Shown: positions 49,380-57,826 of the stretch, in pieces
Numbering within the stretch: position 1 is the stretch's first letter
Layout: each line of letters starts with the position of its first letter
Assembly: GCA_046330075.1 (NCBI GenBank)
Contig: JAXLTL010000002.1
Span: forward strand, 248,001 to 312,000
Direction: 5' to 3'
Source: JAJTFW01 sp046330075
GTDB lineage: Bacteria > Bacteroidota > Bacteroidia > AKYH767-A > OLB10
Length of the DNA: 64,000 nucleotides
Notes under the pieces: model-generated
Databases searched by the model: none
What the model was told of the DNA's origin: nothing
What the model saw: the letters and a program-made list of their open reading frames with translations, nothing else
Position numbers and translations under genes: made by a program

Positions 49380-49850
49380 TTAAGACAGGTGCTTGTTAAC
49401 CAGTTTAGTCATTTCAAACATTGAAACCTGGCTCTTTCCACCGAAAACAGCTTTCAGCTTGTCGTCAGCGTTGATCATGCGCTTGTTTTTCTTGTCCTGC
49501 AGGCTGTTTTTCTTAATGTAACCCCAGATTTTTTTAACTACTTCAGTACGTGGCATAGCACCAGAACCGATAACAGCAGCAAGAGTAGCGCTAGGATTCA
49601 TTGCCTTCATGAAGGCAGCATTTGGAGTACGCTTAACTTTTGCTTTTGGAGCTTTAGCAGCTTTTGGAGCTTTTTTAGCGGCTTTTTTAGGAGCAGCTTT
49701 CTTAGCAGCTTTTTTAGGAGCAGCTTTCTTAGCGGCTTTCTTAGGAGCAGCTTTTTTAGCAGCTTTTTTAGGAGCAGCTTTCTTAGTAGCTTTTTTAGGA
49801 GCGGCTTTCTTTGTAGCCTTTTTAGCAGGTTTTGCTTTTTTGGTTGCCAT
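49380..49850 (-). CDS. Histone-H1-like tail fused to a SWIB/MDM2 domain
   Basis: A 156-aa DNA-binding candidate. Residues 1-72 are a Lys/Ala/Pro tail built from a 9-residue unit close to AAKKAAPKK repeated five to six times, as in histone H1 and bacterial H1-like proteins. Residues ~78-156 are a SWIB domain (FMKAMNPSATLAAVIGSGAMPRTEVVKKIWGYIKKNSLQDKKNKRMINADDKLKAVFG...), a fold best known from eukaryotic SWI/SNF and MDM2 proteins and from chlamydial topoisomerase. No signal peptide. It probably compacts or marks the nucleoid. The 27-bp DNA repeat behind the tail could vary in copy number. Monocistronic. Confidence 0.88.
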   Translation of the reverse strand: MATKKAKPAKKATKKAAPKKATKKAAPKKAAKKAAPKKAAKKAAPKKAAKKAAPKKAAKKAPKAAKAPKAKVKRTPNAAFMKAMNPSATLAAVIGSGAMPRTEVVKKIWGYIKKNSLQDKKNKRMINADDKLKAVFGGKSQVSMFEMTKLVNKHLS

Positions 49851-49985
49851 TGTGTTTAAATGTTAATGATGTTGAGTGGTGCTAATTTATCTCAGCTTAT
49901 TTACAGAGAGGCGCCCCTCTGTGGGAATTTATTAACAATGTCAGAGGGAAGCAGGAGCTGTTTCAGAGGGGGATCAGAGGGAAAT

Positions 49986-50014
49986 AAAAAAGCAGGATTT
50001 GCGTCCTGCTTTTT
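49986..50014 (-). terminator. Terminator of the flavin reductase gene
   Basis: Stem AAAAGCAGGA/TCCTGCTTTT with a 6-base loop, about 34 bp past the stop. The surrounding 49890-50047 has several CAGAGGG repeats of no clear meaning. Confidence 0.75.
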
Positions 50015-50047
50015 CAGAGTGAAGAAATGTGTTTTTCAGAGGGGAAA

Positions 50048-50953
50048 TCAGTTTTCTTTGTGATGAGAGAGGAGGAGCTTCCACGCCTCTGTGACATCGC
50101 CTTTTTCGAGGAGGTGGTGTGCAGCCAGATGCACTGCAATTGTTAAATTCTCAGTGTCACCCCCGAGTGTATCGAAGAGTTTTTTGACGTCTTCGCGCTC
50201 GGAGAAGCTTCGGATTTCCTCTGCTGCGGGGAGTGTTTCGGTGTTTCCAAGTAGGCCGAGATCGTTTCCGGTAAGTATTTTACTGGTGCGTATCGGGGCC
50301 GGCAACTGGTCTATTCCCATGCCCAGGGTAGTTAGAGGCTTAGGGACTTCGAAAAGACCCCTGGAGGCTCTGGAGTACCAATCTCCCCCTAATCGTGCGA
50401 CCTGATCGATCTTAAAGGGGTCGATGGCTCCTTTTTCGTTGAGAACCGAATCGCTGATATGCATCATGAGGATTTCACAAACCACCAGGTTGGCGGCTCC
50501 GCCGCGTACGCCGGTCTGAATAATCTGCTTTACCCGGCATTCCATCTGCGCCGGCGATTCCAGCACCCGCGGAGGTTTTACCATCACCGAGGGTTCCATG
50601 GTAAATCCTGATTTGACAAATTCATTGATGCCTTTCGGATATTCGGTACTGGCCAGCGACATCTGTTGTACCATCGGGTAGCTTACGATATTGATCACTA
50701 CTTCATCCACCTGCCGTACATTTTCAAGGGTATGCTTGGTGGTGCCATCACGGCCACGCAGGGCCGGACTGAAAATCACCGTTGGAGGATTGCTGCCAAA
50801 TGCGTTGAAAAAGCTGAACGGGCTCAGGTTTACATTTCCTTCCCGGTCGATACTGCTGACGAAGGCAATCGGTCGGGGTGCAATGGCCCCCAGCATATAA
50901 GCATGAAGTTCAGCCGTCTTCAGTTCACGCGGGTCGATGGATTTAAATGACAT
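50048..50953 (-). CDS. Flavin reductase-family FMN-binding protein
   Basis: A 301-aa cytoplasmic protein of the flavin reductase-like split-barrel family. The conserved N-terminal block AYMLGAIAPRPIAFVSSIDREGNVNLSPFSFFNAFGSNPPTVIFSP binds FMN; a second block VVINIVSYPMVQQM...STEYPKGINEF follows. Residues ~205-301 form an extra C-terminal helical extension not needed for flavin binding. It probably reduces flavin or oxidises a small molecule with FMN; the partner oxygenase is unknown. Monocistronic. Confidence 0.88.
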   Translation of the reverse strand: MSFKSIDPRELKTAELHAYMLGAIAPRPIAFVSSIDREGNVNLSPFSFFNAFGSNPPTVIFSPALRGRDGTTKHTLENVRQVDEVVINIVSYPMVQQMSLASTEYPKGINEFVKSGFTMEPSVMVKPPRVLESPAQMECRVKQIIQTGVRGGAANLVVCEILMMHISDSVLNEKGAIDPFKIDQVARLGGDWYSRASRGLFEVPKPLTTLGMGIDQLPAPIRTSKILTGNDLGLLGNTETLPAAEEIRSFSEREDVKKLFDTLGGDTENLTIAVHLAAHHLLEKGDVTEAWKLLLSHHKEN

Positions 50954-51034
50954 TCTTTGTTAATTGATTGATTTTACGATGCAAAATTCCGAAAACTATC
51001 CATTCTACACCCCGTTTTCGTGAAAAAAGATTGC

Positions 51035-51042
51035 TATTTTTG
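51035..51042 (+). promoter_or_regulatory. -7 promoter element upstream of tRNA-Leu (TATTTTTG)
   Basis: An exact consensus match 67 bp upstream of the tRNA 5' end. Transcription may continue into tig, as no terminator is visible between them. Confidence 0.5.
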
Positions 51043-51108
51043 CGCTCCGTTTCTATCGGGTCTTTCGTTCTTATTATATAAAACAGGTAGTAGCCTGCTT
51101 AAATTAAT

Positions 51109-51190
51109 GCGCATGTGGTGTAATTGGTAGCCACGCCAGACTTAGGATCTGGTGCTGAGAGGCGTGGGGGTTCGAGTCCCTCCATGCGCA
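51109..51190 (+). tRNA. tRNA-Leu (anticodon UAG)
   Basis: An 82-base class II tRNA. Acceptor arms GCGCATG/CATGCGC with discriminator A; D-arm region GTGTAATTGGTAGCC; anticodon stem CCAGA/TCTGG with 7-base loop CTTAGGA, anticodon TAG; variable arm of about 13 bases; T-arm GGGGGTTCGAGTCCCTC. CCA is not encoded. It reads CUA/CUN leucine codons. Confidence 0.95.
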
Positions 51191-51263
51191 CAAGGATCCG
51201 ATAGTTCAGTCTTTCATTATGATAAGAGTGTGCTATCGGATTTACATTATTAAATAATACAAT

Positions 51264-52637
51264 ATGAATATTGTTCAGGAAAACATCGATTCGTTGAATG
51301 CAGTGCTGAAGGTGAAATTATCACCCGAGGATTACAAACCACAGGTGGATACCGCTCTCCGCCAGGTGAAGAAGAAGGTGTCGATGCCGGGTTTCCGCCC
51401 GGGACATGTACCGGAGAGTCTGGTGCGGAAGATGTATGGTAAATCGGTGCTGGCGGATGAGTTGAATAAGATTGTGGCCAACTCCGTAGATAAATATATT
51501 ACGGATAATAACCTGCAGGTACTGGGTAATCCGCTTCCGAAGCCGGAAAACGATTTCGATATGAACTGGGAGCAACCTGCTGAATTCGAATTTGCCTTTG
51601 ATATGGCGCTGGCTCCGCAGGTGAATCTTACCCTCCCGCCATCCCATACTTTTACAGCCTATGAAATTCAGGTTGACGAGAAAGTAATCGATGAGGAGAT
51701 CGACAAACTGGCGCGTCGTTTCGGTAATTATACCAGTCCGGATATTACAGATATCGATTGTTCTGTTTACGGCACTTTCCGTGAACTGGATGGCCATGGC
51801 GCCGATCTGGAGAATGGTTTGACCAATCAGGCCTTCATGATGATCAATAAAGTGGGCGATGAATCGTCTCGTAATAAGTTCCTGGGGCTGAAATCCGGCG
51901 ATGCAGTGGTGTTCAACCCTGTGGCTGCGATCAAGGCTGAGGAAGAAGTAAAATACCTGCTCGGAATTAAAGAGGGGAATGTGCAGGAATATAACAAGGA
52001 CTTCCGCTTCACCATCGAACGTATTAATAAAGTGGAAAAAGCAGAGTTCAATCAGGCCTTCTTCGATCAGGTGTATGGTGAAGGAGCAGTGACTGATCTC
52101 GCCGGTTTCCGTGAGAAAATCCGTTCTGAAATCGCTCAGGGTTATACCTACGAAGCTGAACATTCTCTGAAACATGAAATGGAAGATGTGCTGCTCAAAG
52201 AAACCGGCCTCCATCTCCCGGATGAATTCCTCAAACGCTGGCTGAAGCAAACCAACGAGAAAATTACCGATGAGCAGCTGGCCCGTGAATACAATCAGTA
52301 TGCCCGCGATCTGAAATGGCGTCTGATTGAAAATAAAATCTATGCAGATCAGAATATGCAGCTGAATAACGAAGAAATTGAGAATTATGCCCGTGCCCTT
52401 ATCGCCGACCAGTATCTGCGTTACGGACAGGCGCATATGCTCGATGATGAGAAGCTTAAAGAGCTGACAGCGCGTTATTTAAAGAACCCTGAGTCGGTTC
52501 AGCGTGTGGTGGAAAATCTGAGCGGAAGAAAAGTTTTTGAATACCTGAACCAAATCGTTAAGAAGGACGTAAAAAAAGTGAGTCATGATGAGTTTGTGGA
52601 TACCATGAGCCGTCATATGCACGATCACCACCACTAA
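51264..52637 (+). CDS. tig: Trigger factor
   Basis: A 457-aa ribosome-associated chaperone. The N-terminal ribosome-binding domain carries the signature VSMPGFRPGHVPESLVRKMYGKSVLADEL (GFRxGxxP at about residues 43-50), followed by a divergent middle region where the FKBP-type prolyl isomerase domain would be, and a helical C-terminal domain that forms the substrate cradle (AEHSLKHEMEDVLLKETGLHLPDEFLKRWL). The middle lacks clear isomerase active-site residues, as is common in this phylum. It ends in a His-rich MSRHMHDHHH tail. First gene of a tig-clpP-clpX cluster. Confidence 0.94.
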   Translation: MNIVQENIDSLNAVLKVKLSPEDYKPQVDTALRQVKKKVSMPGFRPGHVPESLVRKMYGKSVLADELNKIVANSVDKYITDNNLQVLGNPLPKPENDFDMNWEQPAEFEFAFDMALAPQVNLTLPPSHTFTAYEIQVDEKVIDEEIDKLARRFGNYTSPDITDIDCSVYGTFRELDGHGADLENGLTNQAFMMINKVGDESSRNKFLGLKSGDAVVFNPVAAIKAEEEVKYLLGIKEGNVQEYNKDFRFTIERINKVEKAEFNQAFFDQVYGEGAVTDLAGFREKIRSEIAQGYTYEAEHSLKHEMEDVLLKETGLHLPDEFLKRWLKQTNEKITDEQLAREYNQYARDLKWRLIENKIYADQNMQLNNEEIENYARALIADQYLRYGQAHMLDDEKLKELTARYLKNPESVQRVVENLSGRKVFEYLNQIVKKDVKKVSHDEFVDTMSRHMHDHHH

Positions 52638-52661
52638 GCACCTACACTAAAACACAAACGT

Positions 52662-53342
52662 ATGGACTTCCGTAAAGAATTTACAAAATATGCCGTTAAA
52701 CACCGCGGTATGGGCAGCCTCGGCGTAGATCAGTACATCAGTTCTGTATATGCCGATTATATTTCTCCAACGATCATCGAAGAGCGTCAGCTCAACGTAG
52801 CACAGATGGACGTTTTCTCGCGCCTGATGATGGACCGCATTATTTTCCTCGGAACTGGTATCAATGATTACGTGGCAAATATTATTCAGGCGCAGCTGCT
52901 CTTTCTGGAGTCGTCCGATGCAAAACGTGATATTACCATCTATATCAACAGTCCGGGCGGATCCGTTTACGCCGGTTTGGGTATTTATGATACGATGCAG
53001 TGGATTCAGCCGGATGTAGGCATCGTGTGTACCGGTATGGCTGCTTCTATGGCGGCAGTACTGCTTTGTGCAGGCGCCAAAGGCAAACGGAGTGCTCTCA
53101 AACATAGCCGTGTGATGATTCACCAGCCGATGGGTGGAGCAGAGGGTCAGGCTTCTGATATCGAAATCACCGCCCGCGAAATCCAGAAACTGAAAAAGGA
53201 ATTGTATGAAATCATTTCCCAGCACAGCGGTAAGGATTATGAGCAGGTTTGGAAAGATTCCGACCGCGATTACTGGATGACCGCTCAGGAGGCCAAGGAG
53301 TATGGCATGATTGACGAAGTCCTGTTTAAGACCAGGAAATAA
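52662..53342 (+). CDS. clpP: ATP-dependent Clp protease proteolytic subunit
   Basis: A 226-aa serine protease that forms a barrel of two heptamers. The catalytic Ser is in CTGMAASMAAVLL and the His in VMIHQPMGGAEGQASDIEI, with the Asp supplied downstream (DRDYWMTAQEAKEYGMIDEVL region). NSPGGSVYAGLGIYDTMQ forms the substrate-strand region. It starts 24 bp after tig and is followed 73 bp later by clpX, its ATPase partner. The N-terminus is about 20 residues longer than the mature E. coli form, suggesting a processed propeptide. Confidence 0.96.
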   Translation: MDFRKEFTKYAVKHRGMGSLGVDQYISSVYADYISPTIIEERQLNVAQMDVFSRLMMDRIIFLGTGINDYVANIIQAQLLFLESSDAKRDITIYINSPGGSVYAGLGIYDTMQWIQPDVGIVCTGMAASMAAVLLCAGAKGKRSALKHSRVMIHQPMGGAEGQASDIEITAREIQKLKKELYEIISQHSGKDYEQVWKDSDRDYWMTAQEAKEYGMIDEVLFKTRK

Positions 53343-53415
53343 AAAAGTTATTCCGAACTTTGGAACCGGCATATCTTCCTGATGTGCCGGTTTCAACTTA
53401 TATAAACACCAACAC

Positions 53416-54654
53416 TTGAAGCAGAAACAAGATATAGTTTGTTCATTTTGCGGGCGCGATAAAAGTCAGGCAAATGTGCTGATTGCCGGAATCAACGGAC
53501 ATATCTGCGACCAGTGCGTGACGCAGGCGCAGAGTATCATCAACGATGAGCAGGATCAGAAGCTGAAGAATTCTCTCGGCACCGCATTGACCCTGCCCAA
53601 GCCGGTGGAAATTAAAAAGTTTCTGGATGAATATGTCATTGGTCAGGACCATGCCAAGAAGGTGCTTGCTGTGGCTGTGTACAATCATTATAAACGCCTG
53701 ATCCATAAGAGCAAGCTTTCGAAGGAGGAGGTGGAACTGGAAAAGTCCAACATCATTATGGTGGGCGAGACCGGTACCGGTAAAACACTGCTGGCACGTA
53801 CCATTGCCAAACTGCTCAAAGTGCCTTTCTGTATTGCCGATGCTACCGTACTGACCGAAGCCGGTTATGTAGGAGAAGATGTGGAGCATGTGCTTGCCCG
53901 CCTGTTGCAGAACGCAGATTACGATGTGGCAGCTGCGGAACGGGGCATCGTGTTTATTGATGAAATTGATAAGATTGCGCGCAAAGGCGATAACCCTTCC
54001 ATCACCCGTGATGTTTCAGGGGAAGGGGTACAACAGGGACTCCTGAAAATGCTTGAAAGTTCAGTGGTGAATGTGCCGCCCCAGGGTGGACGGAAGCATC
54101 CCGAACAGAAGCTGATTCCGATCAATACGCAGAATATCCTCTTTATCTGTGGAGGTGCCTTCGATGGTATTGATAAAATTATCAACCGTCGTCTGCAAAC
54201 CAATGCGATTGGTTATGGACAGAAGGTGGAGCATGATGTGGAAGAGGGAAATGTGGTGCAGTTTGTAAGCCCGGCAGATCTTAAATCCTTTGGTCTGATC
54301 CCTGAGCTTATCGGCCGCCTTCCTGTGATTACCCATCTTTCACCTCTCGATAAAGCAGCCTTACGCCGTATTCTTGCTGAACCGAAGAACGCGCTGGTGC
54401 GTCAGTACCAGAAGCTGTTCGATATGGAAAATATCAAACTGCATTTTGCCGATGAGGCGCTCGATTTTATCGTGGAGAAAGCTGTGGAATTTAAGCTCGG
54501 CGCTCGCGGACTGCGTTCGATTTGTGAGGCAATTATGCTGGATGTGATGTTCGATATTCCCGGATTGAAAAATCAGAAGGAGTTTACTGTTACGCTGGAG
54601 TATGCGGCTGAAAAACTCAACAAGTCCAATATCAAGCAACTGCGCGTAGCCTGA
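53416..54654 (+). CDS. clpX: ATP-dependent Clp protease ATPase subunit
   Basis: A 412-aa AAA+ unfoldase. An N-terminal zinc-binding domain has four cysteines (CSFCGRDK ... ICDQCV), then Walker A GETGTGKTLLA, Walker B IVFIDEIDKIARKG, the pore loop EDVEHVLARLLQNADYDVAAAERG region (with GYVGEDV) and the conserved HPEQKLIPINTQNILFICGGAFDGIDKII block. The start is TTG at 53416: the upstream in-frame codons run into a stop and no ATG or GTG is available before the zinc site. The stop codon directly abuts the stop of the convergent DUF2490 gene with no base between. Confidence 0.96.
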   Translation: MKQKQDIVCSFCGRDKSQANVLIAGINGHICDQCVTQAQSIINDEQDQKLKNSLGTALTLPKPVEIKKFLDEYVIGQDHAKKVLAVAVYNHYKRLIHKSKLSKEEVELEKSNIIMVGETGTGKTLLARTIAKLLKVPFCIADATVLTEAGYVGEDVEHVLARLLQNADYDVAAAERGIVFIDEIDKIARKGDNPSITRDVSGEGVQQGLLKMLESSVVNVPPQGGRKHPEQKLIPINTQNILFICGGAFDGIDKIINRRLQTNAIGYGQKVEHDVEEGNVVQFVSPADLKSFGLIPELIGRLPVITHLSPLDKAALRRILAEPKNALVRQYQKLFDMENIKLHFADEALDFIVEKAVEFKLGARGLRSICEAIMLDVMFDIPGLKNQKEFTVTLEYAAEKLNKSNIKQLRVA

Positions 54655-55356
54655 TTACTGACCGGGTTCTTCTTTTTTCTTCTTCTTCTTTTTCCCGTCC
54701 AGTTCGAATGTATATCCGACCCCGAAATTAAACCGGCGTGTATCGATCAGGTCCTGATACATTACGAAAAAGTTCAGGAACTGCCGTGATGCAATCTTTG
54801 ATTCCATGCCGGCTACAAATCTGCGCTGATCAAAAACGGTGGTGCCGTGCGTAAACGTTTCAAATTGTTCAACACTCAGCGAGAATTCCTGTTTGAAAAA
54901 TTTATGTTTTACACTCAGCTTCTGGCGCAGTACGAATTCTGAAAATCCGAAGATGCCTTCGTAGTTGCCCGCTTCATCTTCGCGACCGGCCCGCAGCCTG
55001 AATCCCCAGTCGGTTTTATTGATCTTCTTCGACAGTAAAGCGTCGAGCATCAGCCGGTGAGAGGATTCGCGGTAGCCCAGTCCTTTGTTTGCAGTGATAT
55101 AACGGTAATGGAGTTCCGTAGAAAAAAGGTCCGACCATTTGCGGGAAACTGAAATGTTCGGAAAGTAGCGGACCGCCATCAGCGGATCCACATTCCAGCG
55201 GGATTCGAGGGTTAACGTCGCTTTCGTTTTCGGAATCAGCTTCTTCTCCAGTTGTACCGAAGTCCATACCTGATTTTCCCACACTACCTGCGCTTTAGCC
55301 GGTAGCAGGAATAGGAGGAGGACGATCGACGCGAACGTTGCTTTTATCATCTCCAC
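54655..55356 (-). CDS. DUF2490 outer-membrane barrel-like protein
   Basis: A 233-aa protein with signal peptide (MIKATFASIVLLLFLLPAKAQ) and a DUF2490 body made of alternating strands (VWENQVWTSVQLEKKLIPKTKATLTLESRW...FNFGVGYTFEL), suggesting a small outer-membrane barrel. The C-terminus is a short Lys-rich tail. Function unknown. Last gene of a four-gene operon behind a lipoprotein, a VTC-type polymerase and DUF4956. It converges on clpX with abutting stop codons. Confidence 0.82.
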   Translation of the reverse strand: MEMIKATFASIVLLLFLLPAKAQVVWENQVWTSVQLEKKLIPKTKATLTLESRWNVDPLMAVRYFPNISVSRKWSDLFSTELHYRYITANKGLGYRESSHRLMLDALLSKKINKTDWGFRLRAGREDEAGNYEGIFGFSEFVLRQKLSVKHKFFKQEFSLSVEQFETFTHGTTVFDQRRFVAGMESKIASRQFLNFFVMYQDLIDTRRFNFGVGYTFELDGKKKKKKKEEPGQ

Positions 55357-55359
55357 CGG

Positions 55360-55938
55360 TTAATAGTAGTAGATTTTTATTTCAGCACAGTCCTTGACAA
55401 AGTCAATATGTACAACAGAAACCTTGTGAATTTTAAGCCCGGTGCGTTCCATCAGATCAGCTTTAAGTACGTCGGCTTTATCGTCACGTACGTTTTCGAT
55501 CTTTTCGTACAGGATGGTCTGTGATTTTTCATTCTTCACCAGCATACCGCCATCCAGAATCCATGCACACAGCATCAGAATCCCGTTCAGGATGGCGCCC
55601 TCAAAGTAGGTGCCTTTTACGGTCGAGTTGATGAGTCCCATCGCAATAAACAACAGGAGATAGGTCATGTCCTTCTCCGATATATTCTCAGTTCTGTAAC
55701 GGAGCAGGGAGAACACCGCGAAGAGACCGAAGGCGGCCCCGAACGACATCTCCACTTTACTGAGCAGATACGTGATAATGTAGATGACTACATTGAACAT
55801 GAAAAATGTAAAAAGATGGTCTCTCTTTTTATAGTTAGGCAGATAAATCCTGAAGACGATTACACTGACCGCTATGAGGTCAATGAGTAAGCGCATGAAG
55901 AATTTTTCTCCGAGTTTATCAAACAGGTCTAGCTCCAT
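55360..55938 (-). CDS. DUF4956 membrane protein
   Basis: A 192-aa protein with about four transmembrane helices in the first two thirds (LLIDLIAVSVIVFRIYL, LFTFFMFNVVIYIITYLL, AAFGLFAVFSLLRYR, MTYLLLFIAMGLINST) and a soluble C-terminal domain (NVRDDKADVLKADLMERTGLKIHKVSVVHIDFVKDCAEIKIYYY). DUF4956 proteins are regularly paired with VTC-type polyphosphate polymerases, and here the two genes are 2 bp apart. By analogy with the eukaryotic VTC complex the membrane part may conduct the polymer across the membrane; that is inference. Confidence 0.85.
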   Translation of the reverse strand: MELDLFDKLGEKFFMRLLIDLIAVSVIVFRIYLPNYKKRDHLFTFFMFNVVIYIITYLLSKVEMSFGAAFGLFAVFSLLRYRTENISEKDMTYLLLFIAMGLINSTVKGTYFEGAILNGILMLCAWILDGGMLVKNEKSQTILYEKIENVRDDKADVLKADLMERTGLKIHKVSVVHIDFVKDCAEIKIYYY

Positions 55939-55940
55939 AA

Positions 55941-56690
55941 TCAGGCCCGGTTTTGCAGGTTTATAAGGGTTTGTTGTTGTCGTTTAAAGAGATTGTGTTT
56001 CAGCTCCGGATGCAGCAGGGTGATGCCTACACAGTATTTGGAGATGGAAAAGGGATGGATGTGCCGGTCTCTCATTAACCGGATAAAGGCAGAAGGCGCT
56101 TTGCTGCCCTGCTTTACCTCAGCAATGACAAGGTGCTCGAACATGAACTTCTTTCGTTCATCTTCAAAGGTAATATTGAGATCAAGCGTCATTCTTTCCG
56201 GAGGATTCATACTCACCAGCGTAATCCGGTCGAAGCAGTTGCGGTTGCTGAACTGCCAGTGCATCAGCGGATCTCCTGTTTTTTCTCTGAAGAAACGCAA
56301 TTGTTCAGAAGTCAGTTGTGTGCTGAAAGAGTCGGTGCGGGTGCGTGATTTTACGGTGCGTCCGGTATTGGTTTTGCGTTTCATTTCCATGTACTGAACT
56401 GCAGAATTACCGTATTTCCGCAAGCGCAACTTGTAACGGTTTCCACGCTGGTTGTGATGATCGAAGTACAGGCCGAAATCTTTCTTATCGAAGTACAGCG
56501 TTTCGTACGGATGTGCCTGTTGACCGTCGATGGTGAGAACGGCATAGGCATCACTCAGGTTTGCCAGCACCTCAGGAAGCATAGACCGGTGAAATACATA
56601 TTTCGTGTCGATGCGGTTGGTTAATGCCACTTCATCCATCTCCGCAAGGGAAACAGGCTGGTAAGCGTGCAGCAACAGGCGTATATCCAC
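55941..56690 (-). CDS. VTC-domain polyphosphate polymerase-like protein
   Basis: A 249-aa tunnel-fold (triphosphate tunnel metalloenzyme) protein. Hallmarks: EVALTNRIDTKYVFHRS, TLYFDKKDFGLYFDHHNQRGNRYKLRLRKYG with the basic tunnel residues, YMEMKRKTNTGRTVKSRT and the late EVKQGSKAPSAF block. In eukaryotic Vtc4 this domain builds polyphosphate from ATP. It is soluble here and would rely on the neighbouring DUF4956 protein for membrane attachment. Gap of 2 bp to both neighbours. Whether it makes polyphosphate or another polymer is untested. Confidence 0.85.
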   Translation of the reverse strand: MDIRLLLHAYQPVSLAEMDEVALTNRIDTKYVFHRSMLPEVLANLSDAYAVLTIDGQQAHPYETLYFDKKDFGLYFDHHNQRGNRYKLRLRKYGNSAVQYMEMKRKTNTGRTVKSRTRTDSFSTQLTSEQLRFFREKTGDPLMHWQFSNRNCFDRITLVSMNPPERMTLDLNITFEDERKKFMFEHLVIAEVKQGSKAPSAFIRLMRDRHIHPFSISKYCVGITLLHPELKHNLFKRQQQTLINLQNRA

Positions 56691-56692
56691 GT

Positions 56693-57091
56693 TTAATTAA
56701 CCTTGATGATGGTGATCGTGGGGACTTCCACTTCTGATTGGTTCTTCGTGATTTCCACTTCTTTGATCACGACTTTTTGCTGTCCGAGCGTAGCGAGCGT
56801 AGTATCTTCCGTATAGGCAAAAATTTTGTACTTGCCTTTGTTCAGAAACTGAAATTTATAGGTGCCGTCGTAGCTGGTACGGGTCCTGTCATCGATGGTA
56901 TTGTCGTCCTCTCCGTAAACAATAAAGACATCTTCATCAGGGGCTTCAGATTCCGTATACAGAATCGGAAAGGCGGTGTACTCCCGGAGTATGACCTTAC
57001 CGCGAAGGAGGGAGTTTCCGCCTTCCCCAGCCTCCTTTTTACAGGCGGAGAAGAGAAGTCCGAGTACGAGAACCGCTGTTATTTTTTTCAT
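56693..57091 (-). CDS. Small lipoprotein heading the VTC operon
   Basis: A 132-aa protein starting MKKITAVLVLGLLFSACKKE, a lipoprotein signal with lipid-attachment Cys17. A longer frame to 57250 is ignored because its extra 53 residues precede the signal peptide. The mature part resembles a single CnaB/carboxypeptidase-regulatory-like beta-sandwich: DGTYKFQFLNKGKYKIFAYTEDTT is the typical 'G-Y-f--l--G-Y-v-a' strand pair. Function unknown. Its stop is 2 bp before the VTC gene, so it is operon partner and probably envelope anchor of that module. Confidence 0.75.
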   Translation of the reverse strand: MKKITAVLVLGLLFSACKKEAGEGGNSLLRGKVILREYTAFPILYTESEAPDEDVFIVYGEDDNTIDDRTRTSYDGTYKFQFLNKGKYKIFAYTEDTTLATLGQQKVVIKEVEITKNQSEVEVPTITIIKVN

Positions 57092-57267
57092 TCTGGTGTT
57101 GGTTTTCAGGGATACGATTTTACGAAAAAATAAAATACCCCTGATGTTTACTTTACGCAAAGTAAGAACGAAAATTGTTTGGTGCCTTTCGCTTACGCCG
57201 TCTGATTTATAGGGTTTACCTACCTTGACAGTTTTATTGATTAATTTCACCTCGCTAAATACCCGTT

Positions 57268-57756
57268 ATGATCCTATCACTTATCGCTGCCGTGGACCGG
57301 AAACTGGGCATTGGAAGGGAAAACCAGTTGCTCTGGCACTTGCCGGCAGACCTGAAATATTTCCGGCGTGTGACGTCGGGGCATACGGTGATTATGGGCA
57401 GAAAAACATTTGAGTCAATCGGCAAGGCTTTGCCGAAAAGACGGAATATTGTGCTTACACGACAGGAAGATTATGAAGCTCCGGGTTGTGAAATCATGGA
57501 TGATTTGTTTACTGCCATTAAATCATGCCAGAAGGAAGGTGAGGTGTTCGTAATTGGCGGGGCGGAAATTTACCGTCAGGCGATTCAGGTGGCGGATAAA
57601 ATTTATCTCACCCGGGTGGATACCGAAGCGATGGCGGATGCTCATTTTCCTGATTTCAGCCTGAGCGCATGGAAACTGATTTATCTCCTGAAGAATAAGG
57701 CAGATGCCGATAATGCATACGATTACACTTTTTCCATCTACCAACGGGTCAACTGA
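57268..57756 (+). CDS. folA: Dihydrofolate reductase
   Basis: A 162-aa enzyme that reduces dihydrofolate to tetrahydrofolate with NADPH. Motifs: IAAVDRKLGIGRENQLLWHLPADLKYFRR (Asp as the catalytic acid), TVIMGRKTFESIGKALPKRRNIVLTR and FVIGGAEIYRQAI. Normal length. It would regenerate the folate oxidised by ThyA, encoded 2.6 kb away on the other strand with the CotH gene between. Divergent from the VTC operon (176 bp) and convergent with CotH. Confidence 0.96.
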   Translation: MILSLIAAVDRKLGIGRENQLLWHLPADLKYFRRVTSGHTVIMGRKTFESIGKALPKRRNIVLTRQEDYEAPGCEIMDDLFTAIKSCQKEGEVFVIGGAEIYRQAIQVADKIYLTRVDTEAMADAHFPDFSLSAWKLIYLLKNKADADNAYDYTFSIYQRVN

Positions 57757-57773
57757 CCTTTTGTGCGTCGATC

Positions 57774-57806
57774 ATAAAAAAAGCTCCCGTGAAGGAGCTT
57801 TTTTTA
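57774..57806. terminator. Terminator between folA and cotH-like gene
   Basis: Stem AAGCTCC/GGAGCTT (extended by A/T pairs) with a 5-base loop, T run of seven on the plus strand and A run on the other; it serves both convergent genes. Confidence 0.85.
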
Positions 57807-57826
57807 TAAATCGGTTTGTTTGCGGA

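Noticed and set aside
49609..49866. Hydrophobic plus-strand frame opposite the SWIB gene
   Set aside because: The AAFLGAAFLAAFLG repeat is the complement of the Lys/Ala repeat DNA, not a membrane protein.
51321..52436. 371-codon open frame antisense to trigger factor
   Set aside because: A long shadow frame produced by the codon bias of tig; no signal or domain.
52647..53396. 249-codon open frame antisense to clpP
   Set aside because: A shadow of a well-supported gene; the protein has no recognisable features.
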